This document shows, one piece after another, positions 34,533 to 42,865 of a DNA stretch of 62,714 nt (position 1 is the first letter of the stretch; each line of letters starts with the position of its first letter). The DNA is taken from the NCBI GenBank assembly GCA_011525385.1, contig WTGF01000066.1:1-62714 (forward strand), read 5' to 3'. Under the pieces are notes generated by a model. The model searched no databases. It was not told the DNA's origin and saw only the letters and a program-made list of their open reading frames with translations. The translations under genes were made by a program, and so were the position numbers. This stretch comes from Chloroflexota bacterium (GTDB taxonomy: Bacteria > Chloroflexota > Anaerolineae > Aggregatilineales > Phototrophicaceae).

Positions 34533-34679
34533 AATCTCTATGAAATAATTTCAGGTCAAGAGAGTTTGTCGAACAAAAAACCATATCGTCGCAAGGATGC
34601 CTTGAAACGATTGCTACAATCATACCAAAGATGTATCGGTTTTACCAACAATTCAAGAATCTGTGGCGATGGTCAAGAT

Positions 34680-35624
34680 TCAGCGTTGGGATCGGTACCA
34701 ATTGATGGTTTCGCGCAAGCCGGCCTGGAAGTCGGTCGTCGCGACGAATCCGAATTCGCGCTCGGCGCGGGAAACATCAAGCTTGCGGCGGGGTTGCCCA
34801 TTGGGCTTGCTGGTATCCCAGCGCAATTCGCCGGTGTAACCCACTTCGTCAGCGATGATCCGCACCAGATCGCGGATACTAATCTCGTAAGCGCTGCCGA
34901 GGTTGACAGGCTCTGGACTATCGTAAAATTCGGCGGCCAAAACGATGCCGCGCGCCGCGTCCCGTACAAATAAAAATTCACGAGTCGGGGAGCCGTCGCC
35001 GAATAGCGTCACTATGTCTTCGCCCTGCTCCAGAGCATCGACCATTTTTCGGATCACATCGGGGATGACATGCGCCGATTTGGGGTCGAACTTATCGTGT
35101 GGACCGTACAGGTTGACCGGGAGCAGGTGAATGGCATTGTAGCCGTATTCCTGTCGATAGGCCTGGCTTTGAACCAGCAACATTTTCTTCGCCAAGCCAT
35201 AGGGCGCGTTGGTCTCTTCCGGGTAGCCCGCCCAAAGATCGTCTTCTTTGAAAGGGACTGGCGCGAATTTGGGATAGCTGCAAACGGTACCGACGCCGAC
35301 GAATTTGCCCACAGTCGCGCGCCGCGCGCCCTCCAGCAAGAGCGTGCCCATCATGATGTTGTCATAATAGAACAGCCCGGGGTGTTCGCGATTGATACCG
35401 ATGCCGCCGGCAGTGGCCGCCAAATGAATCACCATGGTCGCCGCTGGATGATCGGCATACAAGCCTTCGACGTCGCCTGCCAGGCGCAGGTCGTATTGGG
35501 CGCTGCGTGGCACGATGACATCCCCAGCCTCGTTCGCGCGTAGTTCTTCGACCACATGCCGACCGAGGAAACCGGCGCCGCCAGTCACAATCACAACCTG
35601 TTCGCGCCAAAACGTCTTAGTCAT
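34680..35624 (-). CDS. GDP-L-fucose synthase-like epimerase/reductase
   Basis: This 314-residue extended SDR converts GDP-4-keto-6-deoxy-mannose to GDP-L-fucose in the best-known relatives (Fcl/WcaG). It has the NADP motif [30 protein letters not shown] near 75, catalytic Ser in [10 protein letters not shown] (about 108), and the YGLAKK motif (Tyr about 137, Lys 141). I start at ATG 35624 (MTKTFWREQ), with GAGAG upstream, instead of the ATG ten codons earlier. It stands alone, divergent from ndk. It likely supplies a deoxysugar nucleotide for the cell-surface glycosyltransferases. Confidence 0.9.
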   Translation of the reverse strand: MTKTFWREQVVIVTGGAGFLGRHVVEELRANEAGDVIVPRSAQYDLRLAGDVEGLYADHPAATMVIHLAATAGGIGINREHPGLFYYDNIMMGTLLLEGARRATVGKFVGVGTVCSYPKFAPVPFKEDDLWAGYPEETNAPYGLAKKMLLVQSQAYRQEYGYNAIHLLPVNLYGPHDKFDPKSAHVIPDVIRKMVDALEQGEDIVTLFGDGSPTREFLFVRDAARGIVLAAEFYDSPEPVNLGSAYEISIRDLVRIIADEVGYTGELRWDTSKPNGQPRRKLDVSRAEREFGFVATTDFQAGLRETINWYRSQR

Positions 35625-35828
35625 GCCAGGCTCTCTCAAAAAATTGAACATCATAGTCTCTGAGACTAGGCAAGTATATCACCTGAATACAGCTTTACAT
35701 GACCTTTTTCTCAGCGTATTGGCGCGCACGGTTTCATTCCCTCCCCGTCGTTGCATACACATTTGAGCCGAGCAAGTGTAAGATGACGAGCATTAACCAT
35801 CTGCGGAATTTACAAGAAAGGCAATCCC

Positions 35829-36281
35829 TTGGAACGCACACTGATAATCGTAAAACCGGATGCGATGCAGCGCGGCCTGGCCGGCGAAATCATCAAACGC
35901 TTCGAGCAGCGCGGCTTGAAGATCATCGGCATGAAGTTGCAGCAGCTCAGCAGAGAACTGGCGGAAAAGCACTATGATGTGCATCGCGAACGGCCGTTTT
36001 TCGGGGGCCTGGTGGAGTACATCATCTCGGCGCCGGTGGTGGTAATGGCGCTGGAAGGCAGCGACGCGGTTCTCGCCGCGCGCGCGACAATCGGCGCGAC
36101 CAAGCCGGCGGAAGCGGCGGCGGGCACGATCCGCGGTGACTACGCGCTGGAGATCGGTCGCAACTTGGTGCATGGCTCGGACAGCGTCGAGAACGGCAAA
36201 ATTGAGGTTGCGAATTTTTTCAGCGAGGACGAGCTTTGCGCTGGCTGGTTGCGGGATGTGGATGGCTGGGTGTTTGAGTGA
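35829..36281 (+). CDS. ndk: nucleoside diphosphate kinase
   Basis: This 150-residue enzyme transfers phosphate between nucleoside tri- and diphosphates through a phosphohistidine. It begins with TTG 35829 (MERTLIIVKPDAMQRG), preceded by AGAAAGG. The catalytic segment NLVHGSDSVENG (His about 118) is intact, as are RPFFGGLVEYI and ARATIGATKPAEA. The length is normal. The next gene downstream has its own promoter, so ndk is probably monocistronic. Confidence 0.95.
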   Translation: MERTLIIVKPDAMQRGLAGEIIKRFEQRGLKIIGMKLQQLSRELAEKHYDVHRERPFFGGLVEYIISAPVVVMALEGSDAVLAARATIGATKPAEAAAGTIRGDYALEIGRNLVHGSDSVENGKIEVANFFSEDELCAGWLRDVDGWVFE

Positions 36282-36317
36282 TTTCATCTCCTCAGTCATT
36301 GATTCCCTCTATCTTGC

Positions 36318-36353
36318 TTGACAGTCTCGGTTCACATAGTTACAGTCAACTAT
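36318..36353 (+). promoter_or_regulatory. promoter with overlapping operator of the XRE-ImmA gene
   Basis: TTGACA (36318-36323), 17-bp spacer, TACAGT (36341-36346). The inverted repeat ATAGTT (36336-36341) and AACTAT (36348-36353) has arms separated by 6 bp and straddles the -10 box. This is the usual place for autorepression by an antitoxin with a helix-turn-helix. Confidence 0.55.
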
Positions 36354-36375
36354 ATGTTGGGTGGGGCGATATTTC

Positions 36376-37548
36376 ATGGCATCTGAACGCATGCCCGTTA
36401 CGCCGGAAGTCATAACATGGGCGCGCGAGTGGTCGGGTTATACCCAGGACGCGGTAGCCGAGACTCCACGATTCCGCAACATTTCAGATTGGGAGAACGG
36501 TTCGGCAATGCCTACGTTCCGCCAACTAGAAGCGCTTGCAGAAAAGTTTAAGGTACCAATTGCGGTTTTTTTCTTCCCTGAACCGCCGAATGTAAAACCC
36601 GTACAAAGTTCCTTCCGTACACTGGGGCCCGCACAATTCGCCAAGATTCCACCGAAGATTCACATTTTGATGCGCAAGGCCAGGGCGTTTCAGATGTCGC
36701 TCGAAGAACTAAACTCGGGAGAAAACCCTGCCAAGCCCGTAATCACACAGCAACTGACAATTGATCCATCTTTTGACATTCAAGACGTTGTGCTGCAAGT
36801 GCGCAATGCTCTCGATGTATCGTTAGCGGAACAATTCGGCTGGGTTGATATCGATGAAGCTCTCGAGACTTGGCGCAGCAAGTTCTTTGATGTTGGCATT
36901 TATGTGTTCAAGGACGCATTTGGTATGGAACATGCCGACTATTCGGGTTTCTGCTTGTACGATATCGAATTCCCAATAATTTATGTAAACAACTCAACCG
37001 CAAAATCACGTCAGATTTTCACTCTTTTTCACGAGCTAGCTCACTTACTGACACAAACAAGCGGAGTTCTCGTGCCGGAAGAACTGTTCTTGGCAGAATT
37101 AGCCCTTAGCAACCAACGACTGGAGGTTTTTTGCAATCGCCTGGCTGGACATATTGTGGTGCCGGACGATGCTCTTGAACGCGAGATCAATATGTTGCCG
37201 CGAGCACTTTCTCCACTTGAGGATGTCCAGACTTTGGCCGCTCGATTCAGCGTTAGTCGTGAAGTCATTTTTCGTAAGTTCCTAGATCGCGAGTTGGTGA
37301 GCGCCAAAGAATACGAAAAAGCCAAAACAGAGTGGGATGCGCAGGTAATACCAAGACGCGGCGGCGGCAATTATTACTTCAACAAGCTTACCTACCTTGG
37401 AGAGAAGTACGTTTCGCTTGCATTCAAGAGATATTATGAGAACCTCATAACTGAGGTCGAACTTGCAAGTTACTTGGACGTCAAGCCCAAAAACCTCAAC
37501 AAGTTAGAAGACGCACTGCTGAAGAAACTCAATGACATACGTATTTGA
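36376..37548 (+). CDS. XRE-type helix-turn-helix protein with ImmA/IrrE metallopeptidase domain
   Basis: This 390-residue protein has an N-terminal helix-turn-helix (about 8-62; WSGYTQDAVAE, FRNISDWENGSAMPT) and a C-terminal ImmA/IrrE domain with zinc motif FHELAHLL (HELAH about 219-223). In mobile elements and toxin-antitoxin loci such fusions repress transcription and are cleaved or cleave partners upon stress. I start at ATG 36376, with GGTGGGG upstream; GTG 36361 is an alternative. It overlaps the downstream PIN gene by 17 bp, so the two are translated together. Codon use is more AT-rich than in the neighbours, consistent with acquisition. It is the probable antitoxin. Confidence 0.88.
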   Translation: MASERMPVTPEVITWAREWSGYTQDAVAETPRFRNISDWENGSAMPTFRQLEALAEKFKVPIAVFFFPEPPNVKPVQSSFRTLGPAQFAKIPPKIHILMRKARAFQMSLEELNSGENPAKPVITQQLTIDPSFDIQDVVLQVRNALDVSLAEQFGWVDIDEALETWRSKFFDVGIYVFKDAFGMEHADYSGFCLYDIEFPIIYVNNSTAKSRQIFTLFHELAHLLTQTSGVLVPEELFLAELALSNQRLEVFCNRLAGHIVVPDDALEREINMLPRALSPLEDVQTLAARFSVSREVIFRKFLDRELVSAKEYEKAKTEWDAQVIPRRGGGNYYFNKLTYLGEKYVSLAFKRYYENLITEVELASYLDVKPKNLNKLEDALLKKLNDIRI

Positions 37549-38008
37549 CACAAACGTATTTCGGCATGTGTTCGCAAGCTACTATCGTGAGATCTTTCCT
37601 AGTTTTTGGAAAGAGTTTGAGCCTCTTCTAAGCAGCGGAATCGTCACTTCTACCAGTTTGGTGTTGAAAGAATTAGAGACTCAGAGGGTAGAACAAGATG
37701 GCTTCAGGTGGTTGCAGCGTCAAGAGAATCTGTTTCTCGCTCCGATCGAGCGAGAAGGCACGTTTTTGAGGCAAATCTATGATGTAGATCATTTTCGTCA
37801 ACAGAATGTTGGCGTACGCGAGCTTTACAGTGGAGGTGATCATGCCGATCCCTATGTAATAGCGCGCGCGGCAATCTTGGAGTCAGCGGTTGTTACTCAA
37901 GAAACTTATGCAGAGCATGCGGCGAAAATTCCAAACATCTGCGAACACTTCGGCATACCGTGTTTAAAGCTCGATGGATTTATGCGCCAGCAAAACTGGA
38001 GATTCTGA
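37532..38008 (+). CDS. DUF4411 PIN-domain protein (probable RNase toxin)
   Basis: This 158-residue PIN-like protein of the DUF4411 group has the first acidic residue in FDTNVFRHVF (Asp 6), a middle Glu in LVLKELETQ (about 47) and late acidic residues in GGDHADPYVIARA (about 102-106). The layout suits a Mg-dependent RNase. It is coupled to the XRE-ImmA gene by a 17-bp overlap; this pair recurs in bacteria as a toxin-antitoxin-like unit. It lies just upstream of the thioredoxin-like gene, and the junction suggests insertion next to it. Confidence 0.85.
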   Translation: MTYVFDTNVFRHVFASYYREIFPSFWKEFEPLLSSGIVTSTSLVLKELETQRVEQDGFRWLQRQENLFLAPIEREGTFLRQIYDVDHFRQQNVGVRELYSGGDHADPYVIARAAILESAVVTQETYAEHAAKIPNICEHFGIPCLKLDGFMRQQNWRF

Positions 38009-38013
38009 CCAGC

Positions 38014-38601
38014 TTGAAAACAGAAGCGTCCAAGAGCCACTCCCCCACGCTACTCTTCCTGATCCTGCCGCTGCTGGGTATATTCGTCGCTTTGCTGATG
38101 ATCTTCCTGGAAGGCCGCGACGCGCCCGCCGCCCAGCCGACCTTCCAACCCGCGCCGCCGCGAACGATGATCAACTTCCAGGCGCCCGACTTCGAACTGC
38201 CGCTGCTGGACGGCCTGACGCTGGTTTCGCCATCGGATTACGCCGGGCGGCCGCTCTTCCTCAATTTCTGGGCGACCTGGTGCGCGCCTTGCGTCCGCGA
38301 GTTGCCGGCATTTGAGGAGTTTGTCTCGGTGCATGGGGCGGACGAGAACGGACCGGCTTTGCTCGCGATCAACCTGGGCGAGACCGCCGCGGAAATCACC
38401 GGCTTTTTAAAGGAACTCGGGGTACGCAACTTGCCAGTAGCGATGGACATAAACCAGGTGGTCAAGCGCGACTACGGCGTACAGAACTTGCCTACTACCT
38501 TTGTGATCGACGGGGGCAGCATGGTCCGCCATATGAAGCTGGGCGAGATGAAATACGAAGAAATGGGTCTTTACTTGGGGCAACTGGGGGATGAGTCTTG
38601 A
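38014..38601 (+). CDS. membrane-anchored TlpA/ResA-like thioredoxin
   Basis: This thioredoxin-fold protein of about 195 residues has an N-terminal membrane anchor (LLFLILPLLGIFVALLMIFL, about 13-32). The redoxin domain has FQAPDFELPLLDG, active site FWATWCAPCVRE (Cys about 90 and 93) and cis-Pro motif NLPTTFVIDGG. Such proteins reduce disulfides outside the membrane, for example in cytochrome c maturation. I choose TTG 38014, the first start after the PIN gene stop; the longer frame from 37960 overlaps that gene and looks foreign. No clear ribosome site exists, so the original 5' end may have been lost when the toxin cassette inserted. Confidence 0.82.
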   Translation: MKTEASKSHSPTLLFLILPLLGIFVALLMIFLEGRDAPAAQPTFQPAPPRTMINFQAPDFELPLLDGLTLVSPSDYAGRPLFLNFWATWCAPCVRELPAFEEFVSVHGADENGPALLAINLGETAAEITGFLKELGVRNLPVAMDINQVVKRDYGVQNLPTTFVIDGGSMVRHMKLGEMKYEEMGLYLGQLGDES

Positions 38602-38668
38602 AGGGCAAGCGCTCCCCTGCGCCTCAAGGGACGGGAGCAAATTCGGAAACTATGGACGGGAGTGAGAC

Positions 38669-39421
38669 ATGCGCATTGAACTAAACGACAAGGTCGCTCT
38701 CGTTACCGGTTCGGCGCGCCGGATCGGCCGCGCCATTGCGCTGGAACTGGCGAAGCAAGGCGTGAACATACTCGTGCATTACCACCGCAGTGATCCTTTG
38801 CAGGCGCGCGATACCCTGCAGGAGATCAAATCGCTGGGCGTGGATGCTTTTGCGGTCCGCGCGGACCTCAGCCAAGCCGAGGGAGTTGAGCAGCTCTTCA
38901 GCGAGTTTCAGACCCATTATGATCGGCTGGACATTGTGGTAAACAACGCCGCGGTTTTTCAGCAGCGAGCGTTTCTCGATGTATCCCTGGAAGACTGGGA
39001 TCTGACGATGGCGCTTAACTTGAGAGCGCCTTTTCTGATTACCCAGCGCGCGGCCCTCATCATGCAAGAAAATCCCATACCGGGCGGCACGATCATCAAC
39101 ATCTGCGACGCTGGCGTTGATGGACCCTGGGCCAAGTACCCCCACCATGGCATCAGCAAATCCGGCTTGTGGATGCTGACGCAGGTCAGCGCGCTCTCGC
39201 TCGCCCCGGCAATTCGCGTAAACGCTGTCGTTCCCGGTCCGGTGCTGAAGACGGACAGGCAAGATCTAAGTGACGATGCTTGGGCGAAGGTCGCTGAGCG
39301 TATCCCGCTGAAACGCACGGGCTCGGCCGGCGATGTAGCGCGAGCTGTCCTCTACTTGTGTCAGGAAGATCATACCAGTGGCGCCCTGCTTCATCTGACC
39401 GGCGGCGAGCATCTGACCTAG
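38669..39421 (+). CDS. pteridine-reductase-like SDR with His at the catalytic Tyr position
   Basis: This 250-residue SDR is closest to the FolM/PTR1 group: cofactor motif TGSARRIGRAI, Arg/His-rich HYHRSD after the second strand, NNAAVF (about 92), and NICDAGVDGPW (about 146), where PTR1-type enzymes have Asp in place of Ser. The YxxxK motif should lie in KYPHHGISKSG (about 162-172). Four residues before the Lys there is His, and the only Tyr is three positions too early. The enzyme may use another residue or be inactive. Its stop overlaps the convergent YitT-like gene by 4 bp. Confidence 0.87.
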   Translation: MRIELNDKVALVTGSARRIGRAIALELAKQGVNILVHYHRSDPLQARDTLQEIKSLGVDAFAVRADLSQAEGVEQLFSEFQTHYDRLDIVVNNAAVFQQRAFLDVSLEDWDLTMALNLRAPFLITQRAALIMQENPIPGGTIINICDAGVDGPWAKYPHHGISKSGLWMLTQVSALSLAPAIRVNAVVPGPVLKTDRQDLSDDAWAKVAERIPLKRTGSAGDVARAVLYLCQEDHTSGALLHLTGGEHLT

Positions 39422-40290
39422 AGCGCGTCGCTCCGCATGCGACGGAAACCGGCGCCGTAAGCAGTATGACCCAAGCCAATGACTATGAATGCGTCCGGGT
39501 CAATGCTGCTAACATGTTCCTTCAGTTCGCGTACTTGCGACCGTCCAATTGTCACATAAAGCATTGTGTGTTCCGCCCCGGTATACCTGCCCTGGATCGT
39601 CCAACTGGTGACGCCGCGCTGCAAATTGGCGAAGACCAGCGCCGCAATCTCGTCCGGCTTGTCGGTGATGATCATGGCGGTGCGGATCACGCTGGGACCT
39701 TCCAAGACATAATCGGAGGCCATGCCGGCGATGAAAAGGGTGATCGCCGCGTACAAGGCGCCTTCCCAGCCGTAGACCAGTCCCGCTGCAATGATGATGA
39801 TGACATCGGTGCACAAGAACGTGGTGCTCATGGGAAAGCCGAATCGCCGCTGCAAGATCAGCGCCAGGGTCGACGTACCGCCGAGGGTCGCGCCGGCGCG
39901 GAAGACCAAGCCGAGGCCGACGCCGCCAAGTAAACCGCCGAACAATGCGTTCAACATGCGGTCTCCGCTAATGCCTTCCCGCGGTACCAAGGGACCGAGC
40001 AAGTCAATCATCAGCGACAATATCGCGCTGATTATGATCGTCCGCAGGATCATGCGCGAGCCACCGGGCAGCATTTTGTATGCCAGCGCCTGTATCGGGA
40101 TATTCAAGACGAAGATCATCAGTCCGATCGGCGTATCGAATAACTCGTTGAGAAGCGTCGACGCGCCCGCGAGGCCTGCCGGCGCGATATCCAGCGGCTG
40201 CAGGAAAACGGTCAGCGACAGCGCGGCGGCAACGACCCCGACAAAGATCAGGACATAGCGAAAGACAAGATCGCGAAGCATTGCCAACAT
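39418..40290 (-). CDS. YitT-family membrane protein (DUF161/DUF2179)
   Basis: This 290-residue protein has five or six membrane segments (about 12-30, 50-68, 80-98, 115-135, 155-190) of the YitT type with GATLGGTSTLALIL, and a cytoplasmic C-terminal DUF2179 domain (about 215-280; RGVTSWTIQGRYTG, then SSIDPDAFIVI). The function of the family is not settled. It converges on the SDR gene with a 4-bp overlap of stop codons. Single gene. Confidence 0.88.
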   Translation of the reverse strand: MLAMLRDLVFRYVLIFVGVVAAALSLTVFLQPLDIAPAGLAGASTLLNELFDTPIGLMIFVLNIPIQALAYKMLPGGSRMILRTIIISAILSLMIDLLGPLVPREGISGDRMLNALFGGLLGGVGLGLVFRAGATLGGTSTLALILQRRFGFPMSTTFLCTDVIIIIAAGLVYGWEGALYAAITLFIAGMASDYVLEGPSVIRTAMIITDKPDEIAALVFANLQRGVTSWTIQGRYTGAEHTMLYVTIGRSQVRELKEHVSSIDPDAFIVIGLGHTAYGAGFRRMRSDAL

Positions 40291-40477
40291 GGGCGGCTCT
40301 CCTAATCCAGAACGCGCGAAGCAACGAAGGGAATTTTAATCATTTTACATTATACCCCTGCGCCGCGTTGCGCAGGACGCCTCCGGGACAATTCCAATAG
40401 GAGCGCCCCGTTGAGCTATGCTATACTGATGGCTCGAATCTATGCCGCAATTTTGCCTGAATTGGAGTTGATCGACT

Positions 40478-41542
40478 ATGCCGTTAGTTGCTCACAGTCC
40501 GCTGCCGAGCTTTGAACGTCTAAAACAGCGTGGCCAAGAAGTGCTGACACTGGACCGCGCTTTAAAGCAAGACATCCGCGAGTTGCATATCGGCCTGCTC
40601 AACATGATGCCGGATGCCGCGTTGGAGATTACCGAGCGGCAGTTCATGCGCCTGGTTGGCAACAGCAACCAGATCGCTCAATTCTATGTACATGTCTTTT
40701 CCGTACCCGGTTTGGAGCGCAGCCCGCAAACCGAAGCCTATATCGAACAGTACTATACGACCTTTGAGCAAGTCAAAAAGGATGGTCTGGACGCCCTGAT
40801 TATTACTGGCGCCAACGTCGCCAATCCCAGCCTCGACCAAGAGAACTTCTGGCAGCCCTTGACCGAGGTCATCGAATGGGCGCGCCTAAACGTCACCTCG
40901 ACTCTATGTTCTTGCCTGTCCACCCATGCACTTATGAAGTACTTTTATCAGATCGAGCGCGTCAAACGAGATAGCAAGAAATGGGGCGTCTTCGAGCATC
41001 GCGTTACAGAGCCTGCGCATCCGCTGCTGCGCGAGATCAACACGCGCTTTGATGTGCCGCATTCGCGCTGGAATTCCATCACGCGGGAGCAAATCGAGGG
41101 GGCCGGCTTGAGCCTGCTTATCCAGAGTTTTGATGGCGAATTCCATATGGCCGTCAGCCCGGACCAACTGCGGATCGTCTATTTTCAAGGGCATCCCGAA
41201 TATGACATCAACAGCCTGCTGAAAGAGTATAAGCGCGACCTCGCGCTCTACTTCGCCGGCAAGCACGAACAGCCACCCTACCCGGAGAATTATTTCCCGC
41301 TGGAAGCGCGCGATATCGCCGAGCGCTACCTGCGACAAGCGCATCTGGCGCTGGAACGGGGCGCTGAACTGCCGGAATTCCCCGAGGGCGACATGCTGCC
41401 CTACCTCGACAATACCTGGGGCGATACCGCCCGCGCGATCTTCAATAACTGGTTGGGCTCGGTATACCAGGTAACCAACGTCGTGCGCCACATTCCTTTT
41501 GACGACGGGATTGATCCCGACAATCCTCTGGGAATCTTATGA
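40478..41542 (+). CDS. metA: homoserine O-acyltransferase (MetA/MetAS)
   Basis: This 354-residue glutamine-amidotransferase-like enzyme activates homoserine with succinyl- or acetyl-CoA as the first step of methionine synthesis. The nucleophile is in TSTLCSCLSTHA: by comparison with the family pattern TSTL-x2-C it is Cys146. The His is in FQGHPEYD (about 236) with a Glu two residues later. Other conserved parts are LNMMPDAALEITERQF and VPHSRWN. Succinyl versus acetyl specificity cannot be told. The stop overlaps the start of the next gene (ATGA, 41539-41542), so an esterase is translationally coupled. No SAM riboswitch is recognised upstream. Confidence 0.93.
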   Translation: MPLVAHSPLPSFERLKQRGQEVLTLDRALKQDIRELHIGLLNMMPDAALEITERQFMRLVGNSNQIAQFYVHVFSVPGLERSPQTEAYIEQYYTTFEQVKKDGLDALIITGANVANPSLDQENFWQPLTEVIEWARLNVTSTLCSCLSTHALMKYFYQIERVKRDSKKWGVFEHRVTEPAHPLLREINTRFDVPHSRWNSITREQIEGAGLSLLIQSFDGEFHMAVSPDQLRIVYFQGHPEYDINSLLKEYKRDLALYFAGKHEQPPYPENYFPLEARDIAERYLRQAHLALERGAELPEFPEGDMLPYLDNTWGDTARAIFNNWLGSVYQVTNVVRHIPFDDGIDPDNPLGIL

Positions 41543-42396
41543 ACGAGACGGAAACGACTCTGCTGACAGCCGAAGACTATATCCGATTTCCCGTCGTCGA
41601 GCCCGATCATCGCTACAGTTACGGAAAGAACTCACAGCAATTCGGCGAACTTTATCTGCCCGCGTCAGACCCACTATCTTGCTTGCCGGCGATCATCTTG
41701 ATCCACGGCGGCGGTTACCGGGCAATGTACGATTTGAAACCGATGGGGTCAGTGGCGCGAGCGCTGGCGGACGATGGCTTTGCGGTTTGGAATATCGAAT
41801 ATCGCCGGGCTGGCAATGGCGGCGATTTTCCGCATATGTTCCTGGACGTAGGCGCCGCCGCCGATCACTTGAAGCGGCTTGCCGACAGGCACAGTCTCGA
41901 TCTGGATTCGGTTCTCAGCGTTGGGCATTCGGCGGGCGGTCATTTGGCTTTGTGGCTGGCGGGAAGGCACAAGGCGCCCGCGGCTAGTCCGCTATATACG
42001 GCCGAGGGTTTGCCAATCGCGGGCGTAGTCGCCTTGGCTCCCATCGCCGACATTCGCTTTGCTGTCGAGAAAGAGCTTAGCAGCGATGCCTTGGAGCTTG
42101 TTATGGGCGGAGGTCCGGAGCTTGTCCCCGCAAACTACGACGCCGGTTCACCGAGCGATCTGCTGCCGTTGGGAAGGCCACAGGCGCATATCGTCGGGAC
42201 GGAAGACGTCGCGATCATGAACAATGTCAAACGTTACCTGGCGGCGGCCAGATCCGCCGGGGACAAAGCCCAATTGATCGAAGCGCCGCGCGTTGGGCAC
42301 TTCGAGATCGTCTCAACCGGCGCGCCGGCATTCCGCATGGTGCGCGAGGCGATTTGCGGCATGCGCGCGATGATCAAAACCGGGGACGACAAATAA
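41539..42396 (+). CDS. alpha/beta hydrolase, esterase/formamidase-like
   Basis: This 285-residue cytoplasmic hydrolase has oxyanion motif ILIHGGGYRAMYD (about 54-66), nucleophile elbow SVGHSAGGHLALW (Ser about 136) and a C-terminal His in RVGHFEIV (about 254); an Asp occurs in GTEDVAIM (about 219). The arrangement is that of carboxylesterases of the BD-FAE/kynurenine formamidase type. It is coupled to metA by a 4-bp overlap, an unusual partner; it may act on an acylated amino acid or simply share the transcript. Confidence 0.85.
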   Translation: MNETETTLLTAEDYIRFPVVEPDHRYSYGKNSQQFGELYLPASDPLSCLPAIILIHGGGYRAMYDLKPMGSVARALADDGFAVWNIEYRRAGNGGDFPHMFLDVGAAADHLKRLADRHSLDLDSVLSVGHSAGGHLALWLAGRHKAPAASPLYTAEGLPIAGVVALAPIADIRFAVEKELSSDALELVMGGGPELVPANYDAGSPSDLLPLGRPQAHIVGTEDVAIMNNVKRYLAAARSAGDKAQLIEAPRVGHFEIVSTGAPAFRMVREAICGMRAMIKTGDDK

Positions 42397-42454
42397 GAGC
42401 GAGTTTCTTGGGGACAAACAGACAAGCTCCGACGAACGAAACAGGGAAAATCTC

Positions 42455-42865
42455 ATGATTAAGCGACTTGCGCACGTCTGTATCGGCGCGGCCGACCTTC
42501 AGCGTACCGAACAGTTCTATGCCGATCTGCTCGGTATGGAAATCGCATTTGAATTCATGCGCGGCGGTGAGCGTATCGGCTTTTATCTTCGAGCGGGCGG
42601 GACGAGTTTTATCGAAGTTTTCGCCGAGCGCGAAAGCATCAAGGATGATCGAGCAAGACTGAAACACTTCTGTCTGGAGGTCGAAGACATTGATGTCCTT
42701 ATTGCAAAACTGACCGCGCAAGGTTATGACGTATCCAGGAAAAAACTCGGCGCCGACAATGCCTGGCAAGCTTGGACGACCGATCCCAATGGCCTGCGCA
42801 TCGAACTCATGCAATACACGGAAGACAGCACTCAGTTCACGGGCGAATCGGTCGTGCTGGACTAG
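42455..42865 (+). CDS. VOC-family (glyoxalase-fold) protein
   Basis: This 136-residue protein has the paired beta-alpha-beta-beta-beta modules of vicinal oxygen chelate enzymes. Metal ligands are probable at His8 (RLAHVCIGA), Glu54 (SFIEVF), His70 (LKHFCLEV) and Glu118 (RIELMQY), as in lactoylglutathione lyase. The reaction is unknown; members include glyoxalase I, methylmalonyl-CoA epimerase and dioxygenases. It lies 58 bp after the esterase on the same strand, and converges on the ankyrin gene with a 4-bp overlap. Confidence 0.87.
   Translation: MIKRLAHVCIGAADLQRTEQFYADLLGMEIAFEFMRGGERIGFYLRAGGTSFIEVFAERESIKDDRARLKHFCLEVEDIDVLIAKLTAQGYDVSRKKLGADNAWQAWTTDPNGLRIELMQYTEDSTQFTGESVVLD

Noticed and set aside
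40320..40477. possible SAM riboswitch before metA
   Set aside because: No recognisable SAM-I/II core or long paired stems were seen in the 187-bp gap; only a TATACT box.
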